NCBI GenBank assembly: GCA_902780405.1
Contig: CACZFI010000009.1
Coordinates: 52,241-116,240 of the forward strand
Source of the DNA: an uncultured Lachnospiraceae bacterium
GTDB taxonomy: Bacteria; Bacillota; Clostridia; Lachnospirales; Lachnospiraceae
Direction of reading: 5' to 3'
DNA: 64,000 nt
Below are positions 54,052 to 63,843 of this stretch, in pieces. The translations under genes and the position numbers were made by a program. Positions within the stretch are counted from its first letter, which is position 1; every line of letters begins with the position of its first letter. The notes under the pieces are model-generated. The model did no database searches, was not told the origin of the DNA, and saw only the letters and a list, made by a program, of their open reading frames with translations.

Positions 54052-54068
54052 AGATTCTCCTGCTGTAT

Positions 54069-55226
54069 CTACTGTTTTGCCGCACAGTCAGCCACTGCCT
54101 TTGCTACGGCCTTTGCAACATTCTCGTTAAATGCATCCGGAACGATGTACTCCTCAGAGAGCTCGTCGTCGGATACGATGGATGCGATGGCTCTTGCTGC
54201 TGCCATCTTCATCTCCTCCGTGATCTGGGATGCGCGTGCATCCAAAGCGCCGCGGAAGATACCCGGGAATACCAGTACGTTGTTGATCTGGTTCGGGAAA
54301 TCGGAACGTCCGGTAGCGATGATCCTTGCACCGCCTGCCTTTGCCTCATCCGGCATGATCTCCGGTGTGGGATTTGCCATAGCAAATACCATGGCGTCCT
54401 TATTCATGGAAGCCACCATCTCCTTGGTCACAATGCCGGGAGCGGATACACCGATGAAAAGATCCTTGCCCTTCATCACGTCCGCAAGAGAGCCGGACTC
54501 TCTGTCCTTGTTGGTAATCTCAGCCATAGCTCCCTGCGCAGGATTCATGCCCGCAGCGCCGGGGCAGAGCGCACCCTTGCTGTTGACAAGTACGACATTG
54601 CCGATACCAAACGCCTGAAGCAGTTTGCAGATTGAGATACCTGCAGCACCTGCGCCGGAGATGACTGCATTGATGTCTTCCATCTTCTTGCCGACGATCT
54701 TTAATGCGTTGATCAGACCTGCTGCCACAACCACTGCCGTGCCGTGCTGGTCGTCATGAAATACGGGTATATCCAGTTCCTTCTTTAAACGCTCCTCGAT
54801 CTCAAAGCATCTCGGAGCAGCGATATCCTCTAAGTTGATGCCGCCGAATACGGGAGCGATGCGCTTCACCGTCTCAACGATCTCATCCACATCCTTGGTG
54901 TCAAGGCAGATGGGAAATGCATCGACATTACCGAACTTCTTGAAGAGGACTGCCTTGCCTTCCATTACGGGAATTGCAGCCTTCGGTCCGATATCTCCGA
55001 GGCCAAGTACTGCAGTACCGTCCGATACCACAGCAACGGTGTGTGCCTTGCATGTATAGCGGTACACATCATCCTCATTGTCGTGGATCTTGCGGCAGGG
55101 TTCCGCAACGCCCGGTGTATAGGCCGTAGAAAGATCATCCTTTGTCTCAAGGGGACACTTGAGTCCGATCTCGAGTTTTCCGTTTGTGGCTTCGTGAAGC
55201 GCAAGGCTTGCTGCATTGTAATCCAT
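54069..55226 (-). CDS. NAD(P)-dependent malic enzyme
   Basis: A 385-residue short-form malic enzyme that oxidatively decarboxylates malate to pyruvate. N-terminal DLSTAYTPGVAEPCRKI with Tyr, the Lys/metal block GGINLEDIAAPRCFEIEERL, IPVFHDDQHGTAVVVAAGLI, and the Rossmann loop VISGAGAAGISICKLL are all present. It lacks the C-terminal phosphotransacetylase domain of the long form. Expressed between a small coiled-coil gene (5 bp upstream) and moxR, an operon position that seems incidental. Confidence 0.96.
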   Translation of the reverse strand: MDYNAASLALHEATNGKLEIGLKCPLETKDDLSTAYTPGVAEPCRKIHDNEDDVYRYTCKAHTVAVVSDGTAVLGLGDIGPKAAIPVMEGKAVLFKKFGNVDAFPICLDTKDVDEIVETVKRIAPVFGGINLEDIAAPRCFEIEERLKKELDIPVFHDDQHGTAVVVAAGLINALKIVGKKMEDINAVISGAGAAGISICKLLQAFGIGNVVLVNSKGALCPGAAGMNPAQGAMAEITNKDRESGSLADVMKGKDLFIGVSAPGIVTKEMVASMNKDAMVFAMANPTPEIMPDEAKAGGARIIATGRSDFPNQINNVLVFPGIFRGALDARASQITEEMKMAAARAIASIVSDDELSEEYIVPDAFNENVAKAVAKAVADCAAKQ

Positions 55227-55231
55227 GGTAC

Positions 55232-55492
55232 TTAGTCCTCCATCTTTGTCCGACTGATCTCGTCATTTAATTCTTCGATCTTTGCTTTGGAAGCCGCAAC
55301 TTCGGCGATCAGCGCATCGATCTCTTCTCCCGCACCGCCGTCAGGATACTTCTCGGCGATCTTCTCACCGATCTTAACGTAAGCGGACTTGATGGCCGAC
55401 TTCTCTTTGCTGATCTTGGCGCGGAGCTTGGTGATCTCCACAACTTCCATTGTCTCGTTCTTAACTACTTCTACTACTTCTTTAAATCCCAT
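55232..55492 (-). CDS. small coiled-coil protein
   Basis: An 86-residue, charged and helical protein (KNETMEVVEITKLRAKISKE, IEELNDEISRT) without Cys or signal peptide; the pattern of a small zinc-ribbon-lacking coiled coil seen in Lachnospiraceae. AAAGGAG precedes the start; both neighbours are within 15 bp. Function unknown. Confidence 0.7.
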   Translation of the reverse strand: MGFKEVVEVVKNETMEVVEITKLRAKISKEKSAIKSAYVKIGEKIAEKYPDGGAGEEIDALIAEVAASKAKIEELNDEISRTKMED

Positions 55493-55506
55493 AGTGATCT
55501 CCTTTC

Positions 55507-56187
55507 CTAGAACGCCTTACCGTCCCTGGTATATCTGCTGTTTCCGCCGGTCACGCCGAATACATTTGCTGCGGAGCAGACCAGATTCGCGATAACGGCA
55601 ATCACGTAAAACAGGTACACATTGTAATACTCAAACCCTTTTATATCATAGTTCGCGAAGCTTTTCACCTCAGCCCTGATGGCCGGCATCACCATCGGCA
55701 CTCCGATAGCGAGCAAAAGTCCCGCTGCAAGCGCACAGGCAAATGCAATGATGGAAAGCAGCACGATCGGTTTCTTCTCGGGTATGATGGCGCGCACGCC
55801 CGTAATGATGGCAAGAATGCCGCAGATCACAAGCAGAATACCCGCTGCGATCATCATATACTGAAATGTTATCGCCGACTTACTCTCCTGTGCGATGATA
55901 TCGGGCATCCATCTCGTGCCGAGCTCGCCGATCGTCACGCCCGCAAAGGCCTCAAGCACATAGAACACAGGCTTCGTCATCATGCTCATACCGAGATATG
56001 CGGCAGCAACCGCAACCAAAGCCGCGATCATCGCCATGACGGTGTAAAACGTCATCTTCGGTGCGGGCTTCGGCACGTAGGTTTCGTATGCCGGACGCTC
56101 CTTTTCTTCGGTTTTCTTTTCTTCGGTTTTCTTCTCTTCGGTCTTCTGCGTTTCCGCAGGCTTCTTGGATTGATTCTTCTTACTCAT
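55507..56187 (-). CDS. membrane protein with KTEEK repeats at the N-terminus
   Basis: A 226-residue protein. Residues about 1-45 are hydrophilic and contain a tandem pentapeptide-like repeat (KTEEKKTEEKKTEEKE), encoded by tandem copies of an 18-bp unit near 56105-56145. Four TM segments follow (about 50-75, 110-135, 140-170, 195-220), in a four-helix arrangement with short loops. Not recognised. It starts an operon with its own promoter at 56221-56249 and precedes the small coiled-coil and malic enzyme genes. Confidence 0.72.
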   Translation of the reverse strand: MSKKNQSKKPAETQKTEEKKTEEKKTEEKERPAYETYVPKPAPKMTFYTVMAMIAALVAVAAAYLGMSMMTKPVFYVLEAFAGVTIGELGTRWMPDIIAQESKSAITFQYMMIAAGILLVICGILAIITGVRAIIPEKKPIVLLSIIAFACALAAGLLLAIGVPMVMPAIRAEVKSFANYDIKGFEYYNVYLFYVIAVIANLVCSAANVFGVTGGNSRYTRDGKAF

Positions 56188-56220
56188 GACTCCCCTTCTT
56201 TCCTGATGTCACATGCGCCT

Positions 56221-56249
56221 ATTATACATCTTCTATGATGTAAAATCAA
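56221..56249 (-). promoter_or_regulatory. sigma-A promoter of the operon from the KTEEK membrane protein onward
   Basis: Minus strand: -35 TTGATT (56244-56249), 17-bp spacer, -10 TATAAT (56221-56226). It overlaps the end of the radical SAM gene (stop at 56233), marking the border between the jet operon and the malic enzyme/moxR operon. Confidence 0.82.
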
Positions 56250-57114
56250 ACAATGACATCTGCTCACCGGTGGTCTTGTTCTTGTATTCTCTCATAAATC
56301 TGGTCAGCTCTTCCCGATCCCAGACAATCCCCGCCCTGTCACAGGTTTTATGGATCAGTGTAAGCAGTTTGTCGTTCTCCGGACTTATAAGCTCGGTCAC
56401 ATCTCCGAAGGCATCCTGATAGCGTTCGGTCAGTCCCGGAAAATGTGTATCGAGATTGTCGAAAAAGTAATCCCTGCTGCCGTCGCGAAGCAGGATGCCG
56501 ATCGATGCGCACATGATTCCGTACACACCCGCATCCTCGCACATGGCAAGGAGTTCGCTGATGTTGTCTTCATTGTCCACAATAAACGGAAGCATGGGTT
56601 CAAACCATACGATGGTCGGGATCCCGCGATCCCGGAATTCTTTGAGCATCTTCACGCGGGCGCTTGTAACCGCAAGCCCCGGCTCAAGTTTTGCGGAGAG
56701 TTTGTCATCCGCGGTGCAAAGCGGGATGCTCACCACGCATTTGGTCTTTTGATTGATCTTCTCTAAGATGTCGATATCCCGCAGGATCAGTTCCGACTTG
56801 GTCTTTATCGCAAGTCCGAATTCAAATCGCTCGATCTGATTCAGACAACGTCTGACCATCCGAAGATCTTCCTCAAGTGGCAGGTAGGGCTCCGTCATGG
56901 CGCCGGTGGTGATCATGCCTCTGGTGCGCTTGCGTTTCAGGGTCTTCTCCAGCATATCATCGGCTTTTTCCTTCACTTCCACATCGTCAAAGTCATGGCG
57001 GATACGATAGCATTTGCTTCTCGCATCACAGTAGACACAGCCAAAGGTACAGCCGCGATAGATGTTCATTCCGTTTTGCGGCGACAGGATCGCCTTCACT
57101 TCTTTGTAATGCAT
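56233..57114 (-). CDS. radical SAM protein (SplB/Rv2578c-like)
   Basis: A 293-residue radical SAM protein. The cluster motif is C-x3-C-x2-C at residues 22-29 (YRGCTFGCVYCDARSKCY), followed by a GMITTGAMTEPYLPLEEDLR-type block common to the COG1533 SPL-related family. No DNA-lyase Cys/Tyr set of true spore photoproduct lyase could be confirmed. The ribosome site GAGGTG overlaps the stop region of the JetC-like gene (10-bp gap), so it is the fourth gene of the jet operon. Substrate unknown. Confidence 0.87.
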   Translation of the reverse strand: MHYKEVKAILSPQNGMNIYRGCTFGCVYCDARSKCYRIRHDFDDVEVKEKADDMLEKTLKRKRTRGMITTGAMTEPYLPLEEDLRMVRRCLNQIERFEFGLAIKTKSELILRDIDILEKINQKTKCVVSIPLCTADDKLSAKLEPGLAVTSARVKMLKEFRDRGIPTIVWFEPMLPFIVDNEDNISELLAMCEDAGVYGIMCASIGILLRDGSRDYFFDNLDTHFPGLTERYQDAFGDVTELISPENDKLLTLIHKTCDRAGIVWDREELTRFMREYKNKTTGEQMSLFDFTS

Positions 57115-57124
57115 CTTTCACCTC

Positions 57125-60100
57125 TTAGATAAAATCGAAGCTGACCTGTTCATAGTCAAGTTCTCTGTACTCAAGTTCCTGCTGGTCTACAGTGCTCGTG
57201 TAGTCCGTCACTACGGTAAGCTGTCTGCCGCCGGACATTTGCTGTCCCAAGATGTAGTTCACATCAAACCTGCCGGTGATGGCAGGTGTCGCTCCACGCG
57301 CGGGAACGATGAGCTGTACGCCGTTCGCCGCAAGCAGCGCAAAGATCGGTTCCCAGATATAGATATCCTTTGCGGCACCGAAGGGGTTATCGATAAAGAC
57401 CGTCTTGGTGCCCGTACCCTCCGGCGTCAGCTTGTACATGCCGGAGATATAATTGATGATGGCAACCAAAAACTGGATGTAGATACCCTGGGACTGTCCC
57501 GTACTTCCCACCGCTTCCTCGTAGCGAAGATACCGGCTCTGTTCCTTGATGCGCTCCCGTTTGTAGAGCTGCAGCCGGATCGCATTCATATCGGTTACGA
57601 TCACACTGAACAGTTTCTTTAGGGACAGGCTGGTCCGGATATATTTCATGCGATCCTTATCCTGTGTGTAAGAATCCGCAGTCTCGACAATATGGTCGAT
57701 ATAGTCGGACATCCGCTGTCTTAAGAACTCGTCCTTTACATAGGGGATGGTGAGTCCTACCATCTGGATTGTCTCGTCGTCCATCACGATGCGCGAAAGC
57801 TTCGGCAGTTTCTCAAGCTCGGTTCGCACATCCAGGCAGCGTTGTAAGCACTGCTCCTCGAAGTTTTCTTTGATGGTCTCCATATCGGTCAGGCTCTTGG
57901 CGATACGTTCCTTCTCAAGGGCGATGTAGGATTCCATCTCTTTCAAGTTGTCCGTGAGTGAAAGCGCGTCATCGTATGTCGCCGGGATCACCACGTCATC
58001 TCTGATCGTCTGAGCAAGTTCGAATACGGAAAGCTTTTCAAGCGCCTCCGTCACGGTACCCTTCGACTTCAGCATCTCATGCTTTGCCTTGTCCATGGCC
58101 TTGCGGTTTCTGTCAAAGGTAAGCAGTTCTTCGTCGAAAATGTTCCGCAATGCTTCCTTTTCTTCCGAAAGCACGGAAGCTCCTGCGGTATCGATGTCGT
58201 AACTGTCCGTGATACGCTTCAAGTCCTTGTACAGATCGATCATGTCGGACTCGGTGCGCTTGAACTTCGCAAAATTCTTCTCTGCTTCCGCCGCCTCTTC
58301 GCGAAGACGCTTCATCAGCTCCTCGCTCTTGGCTAACTGATCCAAGATCTCGGCATTGCTCTCGGTAATCTCCTCGAAGCTGCCGTATTCCTTTTCCACA
58401 CCGGCGATGGCGTAAGCGATACTTCCGTCTAAGCGGTCTGCCTCGGAACGCTTTGCCGCAAGTTTTCGCTCACATTCGGTCTTAAAGAGTTCCGCTTCCG
58501 CCTTGCTCTTTTCAACCGCCCGAATTACCTGCTCGTCAGCAAATGTAATCTTGCCGTCAGCGTACATTGCCTCAATCTTCTTAAACGCCATTCCGCGCTT
58601 CTCGATGTTCTTGGCGATACGGTCCATGGAAGCCTCCAAGGTTGCCGCAAGCTGTCTCTTATCTTCAATGGCACGGGCGTTGTCCTGACTGTCAAGCAAC
58701 ATGGCAGCGATACGCGCCTTAATCTCATCTTCCGGAATATCAAGATCTTCCGCATCCGTCTCGGGATTGTAGTATGCCTTGTAGTTCTCATCCCACTCGC
58801 GTAGTCTTACTTCTTCCTTCTTTTCAAGTTCACGGATGGATGCCTCGAGTTCCGCAAGGTCGACCGCATCCTCACTGTCCTTCGCGTTAAGTCCCGCAAG
58901 TTCGGACTCAAGTCGCTTGATCTCCTTGGCTTCCTTCGCCGCCTCTTCTTCCTTCTCGGCAATCACGGTGCGAAGTTCTTCGATGGTTGCAAGTTTGCTC
59001 TTATCCTCGAGCAGCACCTGTCTCCTGTCACGAAGTCCTCTGATCTTTTCGGAAAGTTCCTTCTGTTTATGTTCTTCCGTCTTGATCTCGGCGATCAGAC
59101 GATCCTTTTCTTCCTGCGTCTTGGCAAGGGTTCTTCGCTTCTCGGAAAGCGTTTCCTCCGCGCGGCTTGCATCACTTTCCGTCACACGGATGGCAAATGC
59201 ATAGTCCTCACGATAGGTAGCAAGCATCTCCTCTTTGGCTGCCAAAGAATCCGTCAGTTCGGTGATACTTACGGAGAGTTTCTCCTCCGCCTTCTTCCTG
59301 CTTTCTTCCTCGCTCAGGTACTCTTCACCGGCTCTCGCCATGATCAGATTCTCTCCGGCAACAAGCGCCTTCTCGGAAAGTCTCTCCATATCGTAGATGG
59401 CAACCGGCATATCCAGGTTCGTCATCTCATTCATCATCACATCGGAAGCAATCTCTTCAAAATCCTTCACGATGATACCGTAGGGAAGTTCGGGATTCTT
59501 TCGAAGCAGTTCTCTTCTTTGGTCTTCCGGCAAGGCGGATAGGTAATCCATGCCGTGCATTGCCTGACTTCCGTGTCTGGTCTCGATATAGGAAAGCACC
59601 TCCTCACAGGCTTTGGAGACACGGATCAATCGTCCCTCCTTCACACGTCGGAGTTGCTTCTTTCTGTTCTTTAATTCTTTCTCATCTGCCGCAACGGCAA
59701 GAACGGTCTCGGTGATCCGATCCGTGATGATTTCTTTCAAGCTCGCAGCATCATCTGCGTGGTAGACGGAAAGGAGCGTATCTAAATTCTTGCGAAGCTC
59801 TGCGTACTCCTCGGCACGCGTCAAGAGGTCCTCGCACTCCTTCTCTAAGGCAAGCACGGAAAGCTCCGTCTCACGGTAATTCTTTCGAATCTCCGCTAAG
59901 GCAAGCTGTCTGTCCTCATATTCCTTCTCCGCCGTAACGAGAGCATCCGCTCCGGTGGTAAGTTCTTCGGCAATCCCTGAAAGCTGATCCTCGGATGCCG
60001 CAAACATTACCTGGTTCATGGTCATGCGGATATCCGCAAGACGCTTGGAGAGATTCTCCGCCTCTTCCTCCGCATCCGTCTTCTTCTGAAGTGCGGAAGC

Positions 60101-61531
60101 CTTGGAAAGCTGCGCCGTAAGAAGTAATTTGTCACGGAACTCCTTCTCAAGGAGAGCACTCTGACGCTTGTCTTCAAGTTCCTTCTTCTCGGTTCGAAGC
60201 GTAGCGAGCATCTCGTCCATGTAGAACTTCAGCTTCGCCACATAGGCATACATCTGATCCTCGTCATAGGTTGAGTCGGACATCAGATGCTTGATCACAC
60301 CCTCCAAGTGATTCTTCTCATCACGAAGAGATACGTACTCCAGGAAGTCGTTTCCGCTCTCCTTGATTGAAAGTTCCAGGTCGCGCTTCTTTACGGCAAG
60401 GCCCGCCTCGCCACACTCCTTGGAAAGCTTCTCCGCCTCTGCGAGAAGCACCTTTAAATGTGCGCGGTCGGATGCAATCTTAAGCGAAGCCACCCTGCGT
60501 TCCATCTCGGTAGCTTCCTTCTTCTTCGCTTCACTTTCTGCCTGAAGCTTCTCAAGTTCCGTGCTTGCGCCCTTGGAAAACTGTTCCGCGGTCACGTAAA
60601 GATCAGCCAGATGCTTCGTCGCCTTCTTTTGCTCCTGATACAGTGTCAGGAAGGAATCCACCTTCGCACGAAGGCCGGCAACGAGTTCAATCTGCTTGTC
60701 GTAGTTTGCGATATCATTCTTCTTCTTGGAAAGCTCGGCAAGCTGTTCCTTGATATCAAGGAGCATCTGCGCCATGGAGGCTCCGCCATCTGCTTCCGCC
60801 TCCGTCTTTACATTGTATGCCTTCTCTATGATCTCCTCGATCAGAAGGTCCTCCACCACCTTGCGGGTGGTCTTGTAGTTTTGCTCAAAGTAGGTACGGA
60901 CATGACCCTCGGTCTTGTTGATACCGCGGATGATCTCCCACTGGCTCTCGTGCAGTCCGTAAGCACTGATAAAGTTCTGGTAGGCACCCTTCCTGTCGAA
61001 GATCTCAACCTTAAGGGAAAGGTCCTTATGGGGCAGTTCTTTCAGATATGTCCGAAGGCTCTGGAAGCCCACACGCTCACCGTTTTTGACAAGTGGCAGA
61101 TTGATGATATCGTTCTTGTTGAAGTCGCGATAGAAAATGCAGTAATTAAAATACTCCACGGAAGCGACCTCACGGTCTCCCTTTTCTGTTGCAGTATCCC
61201 CGGACTCCGCCTTGCGTGCGCAGAATCCCGTCGTCATGTAACGGAAGCCGTCGTCCACATCCTCGGGATCAAGTTTCCACTCGATCAGCGAATGGATGGT
61301 GGTGTTGCCGTTGCCCGTCCGAAAGAGTTTCTCGATGGGCTGCTTCTCATCAAGCGTACAGTTCGGGATCATGTTCTGCATCAAAAGAAGCATCAGCACA
61401 CTCTTACCACCGCCGTTGGCAAGGTCGTACAGGGTGTTCTTCCCGTACATGCGCATGGTGAAGTCGTCGTAGTACTGCGTTCCGAAATTGTATTTCACGT
61501 TATTGACTCTGATTCTATTGATACTAGGCAT
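57125..61531 (-). CDS. JetC/MukB-like SMC ATPase
   Basis: A 1468-residue SMC-like protein. The N-terminal head has YDLANGGGKSVLMLLLMQNM (Walker A near residue 38-46) and EKLFRTGNGNTTIHSLIEWK. A very long coiled coil fills about 260-1270, with a hinge-like break near 640-720. The C-terminal head has signature GSTGQSQGIYIQFLVAIINY (about 1344) and Walker B KTVFIDNPFGAAKDIYIWEP (about 1380) with DN in the place of the usual DE. This matches the MukB/MksB/JetC class. The ATG at 61531 has GAGGTG upstream and overlaps the JetB stop by 8 bp. Known relatives form plasmid-extruding Wadjet or chromosome-organising condensins. Confidence 0.85.
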   Translation of the reverse strand: MPSINRIRVNNVKYNFGTQYYDDFTMRMYGKNTLYDLANGGGKSVLMLLLMQNMIPNCTLDEKQPIEKLFRTGNGNTTIHSLIEWKLDPEDVDDGFRYMTTGFCARKAESGDTATEKGDREVASVEYFNYCIFYRDFNKNDIINLPLVKNGERVGFQSLRTYLKELPHKDLSLKVEIFDRKGAYQNFISAYGLHESQWEIIRGINKTEGHVRTYFEQNYKTTRKVVEDLLIEEIIEKAYNVKTEAEADGGASMAQMLLDIKEQLAELSKKKNDIANYDKQIELVAGLRAKVDSFLTLYQEQKKATKHLADLYVTAEQFSKGASTELEKLQAESEAKKKEATEMERRVASLKIASDRAHLKVLLAEAEKLSKECGEAGLAVKKRDLELSIKESGNDFLEYVSLRDEKNHLEGVIKHLMSDSTYDEDQMYAYVAKLKFYMDEMLATLRTEKKELEDKRQSALLEKEFRDKLLLTAQLSKASALQKKTDAEEEAENLSKRLADIRMTMNQVMFAASEDQLSGIAEELTTGADALVTAEKEYEDRQLALAEIRKNYRETELSVLALEKECEDLLTRAEEYAELRKNLDTLLSVYHADDAASLKEIITDRITETVLAVAADEKELKNRKKQLRRVKEGRLIRVSKACEEVLSYIETRHGSQAMHGMDYLSALPEDQRRELLRKNPELPYGIIVKDFEEIASDVMMNEMTNLDMPVAIYDMERLSEKALVAGENLIMARAGEEYLSEEESRKKAEEKLSVSITELTDSLAAKEEMLATYREDYAFAIRVTESDASRAEETLSEKRRTLAKTQEEKDRLIAEIKTEEHKQKELSEKIRGLRDRRQVLLEDKSKLATIEELRTVIAEKEEEAAKEAKEIKRLESELAGLNAKDSEDAVDLAELEASIRELEKKEEVRLREWDENYKAYYNPETDAEDLDIPEDEIKARIAAMLLDSQDNARAIEDKRQLAATLEASMDRIAKNIEKRGMAFKKIEAMYADGKITFADEQVIRAVEKSKAEAELFKTECERKLAAKRSEADRLDGSIAYAIAGVEKEYGSFEEITESNAEILDQLAKSEELMKRLREEAAEAEKNFAKFKRTESDMIDLYKDLKRITDSYDIDTAGASVLSEEKEALRNIFDEELLTFDRNRKAMDKAKHEMLKSKGTVTEALEKLSVFELAQTIRDDVVIPATYDDALSLTDNLKEMESYIALEKERIAKSLTDMETIKENFEEQCLQRCLDVRTELEKLPKLSRIVMDDETIQMVGLTIPYVKDEFLRQRMSDYIDHIVETADSYTQDKDRMKYIRTSLSLKKLFSVIVTDMNAIRLQLYKRERIKEQSRYLRYEEAVGSTGQSQGIYIQFLVAIINYISGMYKLTPEGTGTKTVFIDNPFGAAKDIYIWEPIFALLAANGVQLIVPARGATPAITGRFDVNYILGQQMSGGRQLTVVTDYTSTVDQQELEYRELDYEQVSFDFI

Positions 61532-62237
61532 CCTGCTCACCTCCCAGCACCTGATAGAGTCTTCCCTTGTACTCTTCAAAGTAGTTTTCGGCGAGCGCCT
61601 TGAAGCGGTCCGTCGGATAGTAACGATCCTGCACCGCAGCAAAAAGGTTTTCGCGGATCATGAAGTTCATGGTGAGCTTCACATAACCGGTTCTTGATGC
61701 GCGGCTTGCCTTGTTCCTGTCTCGCTCCTCACCGGTAATCACCGGAAGTTCATCCCAGAGAAGTGCCAAGGAACGGAAGCCCTCCTTCTCGATATCCGTC
61801 GCAGAGTAGATGGCAAGATCCTTGATCACGGTTGCAAGCGAAGATGTCACCTGCTCCAAGATCTCCTCCGTCTTCACATACTCCTTCACCTGATAGGATG
61901 CGGAATCACGATAGAAAAGAAGGAGCACATTGTACATCACGTAGTAGGTCATGTAGAGTTCACGGTTTAGCTTAAGTCCGAGAATCCTCTTCATGTCCTC
62001 GTTGGTATAACCAAATACCCTGTTTCCGTCGCCCGCCGTCATATAAAGGGCATCGTTATACTCATACAGACTCAAGTTCAGTTTCTTCATCAGCGCCGTG
62101 GTGATGTCATACACCGCAGCATCTCCGTAGAAGGCGTCATAGAGATCCTTCGTCTCGGGATCCGTTGTCGAAACCGTCTGTCCCGTTACGAGAGCGGCAT
62201 AGATATCAAGCGCTGTCTGTAAACTTTTTTCTTCCAT
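61524..62237 (-). CDS. JetB/MukE-like protein (DUF6063-like)
   Basis: A 237-residue protein between the JetA- and JetC-like genes. It contains KEYVKTEEILEQVTSSLATV and LWDELPVITGEERDRNKA and ends ALAENYFEEYKGRLYQVLGG, in keeping with a tandem winged-helix (MukE/MksE/JetB, kite-type) protein. Sequence resemblance is too weak to be sure by eye; the call depends on gene order and size. AGGAGG precedes the start, 1 bp after jetA. Confidence 0.75.
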   Translation of the reverse strand: MEEKSLQTALDIYAALVTGQTVSTTDPETKDLYDAFYGDAAVYDITTALMKKLNLSLYEYNDALYMTAGDGNRVFGYTNEDMKRILGLKLNRELYMTYYVMYNVLLLFYRDSASYQVKEYVKTEEILEQVTSSLATVIKDLAIYSATDIEKEGFRSLALLWDELPVITGEERDRNKASRASRTGYVKLTMNFMIRENLFAAVQDRYYPTDRFKALAENYFEEYKGRLYQVLGGEQDA

Positions 62238-62238
62238 G

Positions 62239-63801
62239 TCAGTCCGCCCTCCTTTCGAACGTCATATCCGTCACGGTAAACTCCGTGTCCTCTCCTGCTG
62301 CAATGGTGATCTCTTCATCGCCAAATGTAATTGCCACGATTTCATTTCCGTAGCGCTTCATGTCTTCCTCCGACATCCTATGCACTACGATTTCTTCGAA
62401 CATCGTCTCCTGTTTTTCCTGCATGGCGCGAAGGTCGTATCTCGTCTTCCCCGCCAAATGTACCAGGTACGAATAGTAATCTCGGTTCCTGTAGATCTCC
62501 TTGCCGAACTTGATCTCCAAGATACCGTTGTATTCCTTTAATGTCAGCTTGCCCCACTTGTCTAACTGATCCAAGAGTTCGCGGAACATCCTTGCGAAGT
62601 TGATCTCGATTTGCTCGTCCAACTTCTCGTCCTCGTACTTGAAGTCCGGATCGATCTTCTTTCCTTCCACCTTCTCGCCGGGATCTTTTGCACCCGCCGA
62701 TACATTTAACAGATGATCGATGTCTCTTAGATTGAAACTTCTGTGGATCTTCGGCGCGGCAAAGGGAAGAAGCACATGTGCCAAAAGTGCCGGTTCATCC
62801 TTCTCCATCACCTGTTCCATATACCTCTGAAAGTCAAAGACCGGCCTGAGTTTCGAAAGCTTCGCCTTTTTGATCATGCGGTCGGAGACAGCGGAAAGCT
62901 CCATCGTCTCCTCCATCAGTTTGCTGTGGTTGTAGATGGTCTTTTTTAACTCAGTCTCAAGGGCCGCAATCTGCATCAGCGCGCGGTTGCCGGAAGTTGC
63001 CGAAACGCCCTCCTCGCCGGGACGTTTCTCGTAACCCGCCTTCTCCACCGCCTTATCTACCAATGCCTTGTTCTTCGCGAAGGACTTCGCCTCCTCGGAA
63101 AACCACTTGGCGCAGGTGTTCATATAATCCTCGTAAGCCTTCGCGCCTTCGAAGACATCCGCCGAAAGAAGCTTCACTACCTGCTCCTTCTGCGCGGAGA
63201 TTTCTCTTACCCTCGCGTTAATGCGCTTGACCACCTCGATACCGCCCTTGAAATTGTCCGAGCGGATCATCTTCTCTAAGAGAAGCTGCTCCACACTGAT
63301 CCGGCTTTCCTCCTTAATCTCCTTCGTATCAAGGAAGAACTCCACCGCCTCGGGTGTGATGGTATAAAGAACTCTGCCGTTCTCGATCCTGCTGGTTATA
63401 AGGCGGACTCTTGCAACCTTCCGACGCTTTTCCTCGGGATCGTAGAATCCAAATTCAAAGGCTCTGCCGTCGTTCTTTAATTTGTCAAAAATATAGGAGA
63501 TCAATTCCTTCTTCTCCGCCGCCTCGCAGACCACGGTAAAATCTCTGTCCAGCAATTCGGACAGGAAGGACTCGAACTCCTCATATGTCACATCTTTCTC
63601 ATGGAAATTATTCTCGTTGATCAGGAAGCGCAGGGACGCCATGGTGATATAGCCCATATCCAGATCGGCGAACTTGCCGTCCTTATACTGGGCGAAGGTC
63701 ATTTCGGAAAGCACAAAAAAGGGATAGTAGCGCTTCAAATTCTGCATCCTCACCCCATGCTCCGCGATTATGTCATTGATCATCACATGCTTCGCCGCCA
63801 T
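62239..63801 (-). CDS. JetA/MukF-like kleisin subunit (DUF5716-like)
   Basis: A 520-residue protein, first gene of the operon. It begins KHVMINDIIAEHGVRMQNLK, has an N-terminal winged-helix-like part (about 20-180), a helical middle, and a C-terminal part with NGILEIKFGKEIYRNRDYYS and EITIAAGEDTEFTVTDMTFE. The arrangement corresponds to the Wadjet JetA family (DUF5716), the MukF-like kleisin. The start has AGGATGGC upstream and a promoter at 63844-63872. No JetD (topoisomerase-VI-like nuclease) follows within the window. Confidence 0.78.
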   Translation of the reverse strand: MAAKHVMINDIIAEHGVRMQNLKRYYPFFVLSEMTFAQYKDGKFADLDMGYITMASLRFLINENNFHEKDVTYEEFESFLSELLDRDFTVVCEAAEKKELISYIFDKLKNDGRAFEFGFYDPEEKRRKVARVRLITSRIENGRVLYTITPEAVEFFLDTKEIKEESRISVEQLLLEKMIRSDNFKGGIEVVKRINARVREISAQKEQVVKLLSADVFEGAKAYEDYMNTCAKWFSEEAKSFAKNKALVDKAVEKAGYEKRPGEEGVSATSGNRALMQIAALETELKKTIYNHSKLMEETMELSAVSDRMIKKAKLSKLRPVFDFQRYMEQVMEKDEPALLAHVLLPFAAPKIHRSFNLRDIDHLLNVSAGAKDPGEKVEGKKIDPDFKYEDEKLDEQIEINFARMFRELLDQLDKWGKLTLKEYNGILEIKFGKEIYRNRDYYSYLVHLAGKTRYDLRAMQEKQETMFEEIVVHRMSEEDMKRYGNEIVAITFGDEEITIAAGEDTEFTVTDMTFERRAD

Positions 63802-63843
63802 GCCATCCTGCCTATTTTGTATGATTATCGCATAGATAGGTAC

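Noticed and set aside
56233..57114. Spore photoproduct lyase
   Set aside because: The radical SAM motif is there, but I could not confirm the additional conserved residues of true SplB, so only the wider family is given.
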